NCBI GenBank assembly: GCA_029960865.1
Contig: JASBVX010000033.1
Coordinates: 1 to 9,535, forward strand
DNA length: 9,535 nt
From: Bacillota bacterium
GTDB lineage: Bacteria > Bacillota > Sulfobacillia > RBS10-35
Reading direction: 5' to 3'
Shown: positions 6,629-9,535 of the stretch, piece after piece
Position numbering within the stretch: position 1 is the first letter of the stretch
Layout: every line of letters starts with the position of its first letter
Position numbers and translations under genes: made by a program
Notes under the pieces: generated by a model
What the model was told of the DNA's origin: nothing
The model's input: only the letters and a program-made list of their open reading frames with translations
Databases searched by the model: none

Positions 6629-7639
6629 ATGACCCGTTACATCGTGCAGCGGCTGCTCCTCTTAATCCCCACCATCCTGGGGATTCTCCTGGTGACTTTC
6701 CTGGCTCTCCATCTCATCCCGGGAGATCCCACCCACACCCTCCTCGGCCAGCATGCCACCCCGGCCGCCCAGGAAGCCTTGCGGCGCCAGCTGGGGCTAG
6801 ATCAGCCCCTCCCCGTCCAGCTCCTGCGCTACCTGGAGACGATGCTCCGCCTGGATCTGGGCGATTCGGTCATCACCCACCGGCCCATCCTCCAGGAGCT
6901 GAAGGAACGAATGCCCGTCACCATCACCCTTACCCTGGCGGCCATGCTCATCGCCAGCGCCGGCGGGATCCTCCTCGGCATCCTGGCCGCCGTCCGGCGC
7001 CGCACCTGGGTAGATTATTTCAGCATGGGCCTGGCCTTGTTGGGAGTCTCCATGCCCATCTTCTGGCTGGGCCTCCTTCTGGTGTATTACTTTGCCGTGG
7101 TGCTGGGGTGGTTCGAGCCCAGCGGTATCGCCTCGGTGCAATACCAGAATCAGGTGCCGGCAGTGACGGGGTTTTTCCTGGTGGATGCCCTATTGGCGGG
7201 GAACACCCGCGCCTTCTGGAACGGCCTGTGGCATCTGGTGCTGCCTGCGGTGGCCCTGGGCACCATCCCCATGGCTTTGATCGCCCGCATCACCCGCTCC
7301 AGCATGCTGGAAGTGATGGGCCAGGACTACATCCGGACAGCCCGGGCCAAAGGGGTGAGGGAGCGGGTCGTCACCTGGCGCCATGGCTTGAAGAATGCCC
7401 TCCTCCCGATCGTCACCGTCATTGGGCTGCAGTTCGGCGCGCTTCTTTCCGGAGCCGTCATCACCGAAAGCATCTTCGCCCTGCCGGGCATGGGTCGCTA
7501 CATCGTCAACGCCATCTTCAACCGCGATTACCCGGCGGTTCAAGGCGCGGTCATCCTCTTTTCCCTTCTCTTCGTCCTCTTGAACCTCCTGGTGGATCTT
7601 CTCTACAGCTGGCTGGATCCCCGGATCCGTTACCAATGA
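6629..7639 (+). CDS. Dpp/Opp-type ABC transporter permease, first subunit (DppB-like)
   Basis: Integral membrane protein of 336 residues with the typical DppB layout: an N-terminal membrane helix (RYIVQRLLLLIPTILGILLV region), the extracytoplasmic LIPGDP segment, DLGDS (76-80) before PVTITLTLA, several membrane helices from about 98 onward, and the cytoplasmic EAA coupling loop (ARAKGV to LKNALLP, about 238-260) that docks the ATPase. The end, SWLDPRIRY, is characteristic. It forms half of the membrane channel with the following permease. The ATG at 6629 gives the standard family N-terminus. The nearest Shine-Dalgarno, AAGGAG (6608-6613), is 15 bases away, longer than optimal, and is followed after one base by its own complement CTCCTT. 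The TGA stop overlaps an ATG (7636) as ATGA. Confidence 0.94.
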   Translation: MTRYIVQRLLLLIPTILGILLVTFLALHLIPGDPTHTLLGQHATPAAQEALRRQLGLDQPLPVQLLRYLETMLRLDLGDSVITHRPILQELKERMPVTITLTLAAMLIASAGGILLGILAAVRRRTWVDYFSMGLALLGVSMPIFWLGLLLVYYFAVVLGWFEPSGIASVQYQNQVPAVTGFFLVDALLAGNTRAFWNGLWHLVLPAVALGTIPMALIARITRSSMLEVMGQDYIRTARAKGVRERVVTWRHGLKNALLPIVTVIGLQFGALLSGAVITESIFALPGMGRYIVNAIFNRDYPAVQGAVILFSLLFVLLNLLVDLLYSWLDPRIRYQ

Positions 7640-7662
7640 TCTTTCCGGTTCCGGTATCCTGA
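7636..7662 (+). other. coupled 8-codon mini-ORF ahead of the second permease
   Basis: An ATG at 7636-7638 overlaps the first permease stop (TGA 7637-7639) in the ATGA arrangement typical of coupled genes. It lies in the same frame as the second permease but ends after eight codons (MIFPVPVS) at TGA 7660-7662. From 7663 that frame is open into the permease. It may be a leader peptide, a decayed original start, or a site of sequence error. The reading is direct; function is unknown. Confidence 0.4.
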
Positions 7663-7675
7663 AAAAACAAGGAAG

Positions 7676-7713
7676 AAGGAGGGAAGGCGCCCGGAGGGTT
7701 CCCGGCGCCGGGC
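7676..7713 (+). promoter_or_regulatory. distant Shine-Dalgarno plus spacer hairpin before the second permease
   Basis: GAAGGAGGG at 7676-7684 is the only strong Shine-Dalgarno ahead of the TTG at 7717, yet it is over 30 bases away. Between them GCCCGG (7689-7694) can pair with CCGGGC (7708-7713); the loop includes most of the 12-base palindrome CCCGGCGCCGGG (7701-7712). Folding would leave about 7-8 unpaired bases between Shine-Dalgarno and start. Phage T4 gene 38 is an established example of a spacer hairpin that shortens such a distance. Confidence 0.45.
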
Positions 7714-7716
7714 TCT

Positions 7717-8544
7717 TTGGGTACCTTTCGCAGGCTACTTCGCCACCGGGGCGCCGTGGTGGGCCTCGTCATCATCGGGATATTTGTTTTCACGGCCATT
7801 TTTGCGCCTCTCCTGGCCCCTTACGGCCCTTTGGAGGGCCAGCTGGCCGATCGACTGCAGCCCCCATCGGCCCAGCATCTTTTGGGGACAGACTATGCGG
7901 GGCGGGATCTCCTTTCCCGCATCATCTACGGAGCACGCCTTTCCCTGCAGGTGGGCCTCCTGACGGTGGGTCTGGCTCTTTCCGTGGGCACCCTGTGGGG
8001 AGCCTTCAGCGGGTATGCGGGGGGCCTATTCGATCTCCTCAGCATGCGAGCGGTGGATGTGCTCCTGGCTTTTCCCAGCCTTCTCTTGGCCATCCTGATG
8101 ATCGCCATCCTGGGTCCCAGCCTTACCAACGCCATGCTGGCGGTGGGCATCGTGGCCATCCCAACCTATGTGCGCCTGGTGAGATCGGTGGTGCTGAGCA
8201 TCAAGAACCAGGAGTTTGTCCTGGCTTCCAGGGCCCTGGGGGCCAGCACCGGGCGCATCCTCCGGCGCCACATCTTTCCCAACGTGATGGCGCCTGTGCT
8301 GGTTCAGGCCACCCTGGGTATCGCCGCCGCCATTTTGGAGACGGCAGGTCTTTCCTTCCTCGGCCTGGGGGCCGATGCCCGCACCCCCGAATGGGGCTCC
8401 ATGCTAGCCCACAACAAGACATACTTCCGCACGGCGCCCTGGACCATGACCTACCCCGGTCTGGCCATCATGCTGGTGATCCTGGGATTCAACCTGCTGG
8501 GCGATGGCCTGCGGGACGCCCTGGATCCGCGGTTGAAGCGCTAG
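7717..8544 (+). CDS. Dpp/Opp-type ABC transporter permease, second subunit (DppC-like)
   Basis: Integral membrane protein of 275 residues (short end of the family range) with DppC features: LLRHRGAVVGLVI leading into the first membrane helix, FAPLLAPYGP, the conserved GTDYAGRD (57-63), membrane helices across roughly 75-160 and 195-265, and the EAA loop (ALGASTGRILRRHIFPNVMAP, read as two parts around 173-193). The end, DGLRDALDPRLK, is canonical. It pairs with the first permease to form the channel. TTG at 7717 is the only standard in-frame start before the conserved region after the TGA at 7660-7662; a longer form starting at ATG 7636 is blocked by that stop. The body shows no defect. No ATPase gene follows; its TAG overlaps the stop of the convergent regulator gene. 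Confidence 0.92.
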   Translation: MGTFRRLLRHRGAVVGLVIIGIFVFTAIFAPLLAPYGPLEGQLADRLQPPSAQHLLGTDYAGRDLLSRIIYGARLSLQVGLLTVGLALSVGTLWGAFSGYAGGLFDLLSMRAVDVLLAFPSLLLAILMIAILGPSLTNAMLAVGIVAIPTYVRLVRSVVLSIKNQEFVLASRALGASTGRILRRHIFPNVMAPVLVQATLGIAAAILETAGLSFLGLGADARTPEWGSMLAHNKTYFRTAPWTMTYPGLAIMLVILGFNLLGDGLRDALDPRLKR

Positions 8545-8547
8545 CGC
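8538..8547. other. palindrome containing both convergent stop codons
   Basis: GCGCTAGCGC is a perfect 10-base palindrome. Its central CTAG supplies the TAG stop of the permease on the plus strand (8542-8544) and the TAG stop of the regulator on the minus strand (8543-8541), a 4-base convergent overlap. No intrinsic terminator is seen on either side, so the two transcripts probably overlap. Confidence 0.6.
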
Positions 8548-8924
8548 CTGTCCCGCTCTCGATTGGGGGGTGCCGCTTCCTCCAATAGATCGGCCAGCTT
8601 TTGCACCCACTCGGGCGGAAACGGAGCAGCGGCGTCCACGAGCCGGCCCAGGTCAGGACGCACCCGGACGTAGTCGGCCTGGCGCAGCCAAGCGTCCCGT
8701 TGGGCTTCTCCCCCGGGGGCCTCTTCGAGGCTTTCCCCCACCATCTCCTGCAAAGGCACCTGGTAGACCCTGGCCAACTCCTTCAATACGTGAAGAGGGG
8801 GTGTCCGTTCCCCTCGTTCGTATTTGCCGACGGTGGAGTAATGAAGCCCTGTGGCCCGCTCCACATCATAAAGGCTCATGTTGCGGCGCAGGCGATACTG
8901 ACGGAGGCGCTTGCCGAGATCCAA
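8541..8924 (-). CDS. XRE/Cro-C1-type helix-turn-helix transcriptional regulator
   Basis: Protein of 127 residues. Residues 4-60 form an XRE-type DNA-binding domain: LGKRLRQYRLRRNMSLYDVE, then ATGLHYSTVGKYERGERTPP, where the STVGKYERG stretch is the recognition helix and following turn. The tail (about 65-127) is acidic then basic, with no metal-binding, oligomerisation or sensor motif I recognise. It ends in an arginine-rich NRERDRR. The TTG start at 8924 is supported by GGAGGAGG 6 bases upstream. It lies 94 bases downstream of the arginyl-tRNA synthetase stop, on the same strand, and converges with the transporter operon. It may control itself or a neighbour, but no operator can be assigned. 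TAG stop. Confidence 0.88.
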   Translation of the reverse strand: MDLGKRLRQYRLRRNMSLYDVERATGLHYSTVGKYERGERTPPLHVLKELARVYQVPLQEMVGESLEEAPGGEAQRDAWLRQADYVRVRPDLGRLVDAAAPFPPEWVQKLADLLEEAAPPNRERDRR

Positions 8925-8930
8925 GGGTGT

Positions 8931-8938
8931 CCTCCTCC
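8931..8938 (-). promoter_or_regulatory. strong RBS deciding the TTG start of the regulator gene
   Basis: On the minus strand GGAGGAGG (8938-8931) lies 6 bases before TTG 8924, which makes that codon the preferred start. The 94-base gap 8925-9018 otherwise holds a 7-bp inverted repeat, GCCATTT (8978-8984) and AAATGGC (9013-9019), that reaches into the upstream gene's stop codon. No clear promoter or T-run terminator is seen. Confidence 0.7.
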
Positions 8939-9018
8939 AGCCTCAAGAATTAAAGAGACTGAAGGTTAAATCCTGGGGCCATTTTGTCCAGTGAGGCTTC
9001 TTGCGTGGGCCGAAATGG

Positions 9019-9535
9019 CTACATGCGCTGGGGCGCGGTGACCCCTAAGAGGTGAAGGGCTTTTTTGAGGGTGTTCCCCGCCGCTTCCGCCAGAGCCAGA
9101 CGGGCTGCCTCGACCCTTTCCTCTTCGCCCAACACCCGGCAATCGGTGTAGAAGGTGTGGAAGAGGGAGGCCACCTCCCTGGCGTAGGCGGTCAACCGGT
9201 GGGGAGCCCTTTGGGTGGCCGCCTGCTCGACTTCCTCGGGAAAGCGGGCCAGGTGCACCAGGAGGCGCCGTTCCGCCGGGTGAGGGTAGAAGGTCTCCTG
9301 CGAACCCTCTAGCCGGTCGGGAGAAAGGGGCTCTTTTCCCAGCTCGCGGGCCCTTTGCAGAAGGCTCTGGATGCGGGCATGGGCGTATTGGACGTAGTAC
9401 ACAGGGTTTTCCTGAGTTTGCAGATTGGCCAGATCGATGTCAAAATCCATGGGCGACTCGGGCGCCCGGGACGCGAAGAAAAACCGGGCTGCATCCCGGT
9501 CTACCTCCTGGCGGAAATCCTCCATGGTCACTAAC
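9019..9535 (-). CDS. argS: arginyl-tRNA synthetase, C-terminal part (cut by window edge)
   Basis: The last 171 or so residues of a class I arginyl-tRNA synthetase, which charges tRNA-Arg in the cytosol. Recognisable family segments are VDRDAARFFF at the end of the catalytic core, DFDIDLANLQ followed by ENPVYYVQYAHARI, and the anticodon-binding DALR domain (about 60-170), which carries the helical FHTFYTDCRVLGEEE region and ends in the typical LLGVTAPQRM. The reading frame runs past base 9535 without a start; the GTG at 9531 is internal, since the residues around it (LVTMEDF) match the family. The catalytic HIGH and KMSK-type motifs lie outside the window. TAG stop. It is the probable upstream neighbour in transcription of the XRE regulator gene. 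Confidence 0.95.
   Translation of the reverse strand, partial: LVTMEDFRQEVDRDAARFFFASRAPESPMDFDIDLANLQTQENPVYYVQYAHARIQSLLQRARELGKEPLSPDRLEGSQETFYPHPAERRLLVHLARFPEEVEQAATQRAPHRLTAYAREVASLFHTFYTDCRVLGEEERVEAARLALAEAAGNTLKKALHLLGVTAPQRM

Noticed and set aside
4954..6630. A 558-codon open frame antisense to the binding-protein gene
   Set aside because: The opposite strand encodes an unmistakable family 5 binding protein; the antisense product resembles no family I know and has repetitive Gly/Val/Asp composition.
7660..7662. TGA recoded as selenocysteine or tryptophan in the second permease
   Set aside because: TGA is the normal stop of several genes here, this permease family has no selenoproteins that I know of, and the codon lies outside the conserved protein.
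7660..7668. Possible -1 slippery heptamer A AAA AAC just after the mini-ORF
   Set aside because: A ribosome in the required frame would terminate at the TGA that overlaps the first A, so frameshifting there cannot operate; no other frame feeds it usefully.
1..9535. CRISPR arrays, tRNA or rRNA genes, complete insertion sequences, phage genes
   Set aside because: No regularly spaced repeats, cloverleaf-like or rRNA-like segments, transposase motifs or phage structural proteins were seen on either strand.

Overview
The window is a gene-dense stretch of a GC-rich bacterial chromosome (roughly 60-65% G+C by eye). Strong purine-rich ribosome binding sites (AGGAGG type), several TTG/GTG starts and a lipoprotein-type solute-binding protein suggest a Gram-positive, probably high-GC and possibly thermophilic member of the Bacillota. 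This placement is inference; no rRNA or other decisive marker is present.

Layout. (1) 1-654: the NAD-binding C-terminal part of a zinc-type alcohol dehydrogenase, whose N-terminal catalytic half is replaced by about 50 bases of AT-rich DNA. (2) 4800 to 658, minus strand: a tight three-gene operon of a nitrilase-superfamily C-N hydrolase, a fused-subunit ADP-forming acyl-CoA synthetase (4-bp ATGA overlap) and a BioD-like P-loop/DRTGG-domain protein. (3) 4801-4926: a 126-bp divergent control region with two hairpins, each enclosing a Shine-Dalgarno sequence just before a start codon. (4) 4927-8544, plus strand: a solute-binding lipoprotein and two Dpp/Opp-type ABC permeases, with a perfect 10-bp hairpin after the first gene and an unusual leader before the third. 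No ATPase genes follow. (5) 8541-8924, minus: a small XRE-type regulator whose stop codon interlocks with that of the last permease gene. (6) 9019-9535, minus: the C-terminal end of arginyl-tRNA synthetase, cut by the window edge.

How the genes may work together: the hydrolase would release a carboxylic acid (plus ammonia) from an amide or nitrile. The ADP-forming synthetase interconverts acid + CoA + ATP with acyl-CoA + ADP + Pi. The DRTGG protein is a recurrent but poorly understood partner of such synthetases. The divergently transcribed transporter could import the substrate or a peptide, but this is suggested only by position. The most unusual signals are translational: the paired RBS-in-loop hairpins, and a second-permease leader in which an ATGA-coupled mini-ORF runs into an in-frame TGA and a spacer hairpin could bring a distant Shine-Dalgarno close to a TTG start.
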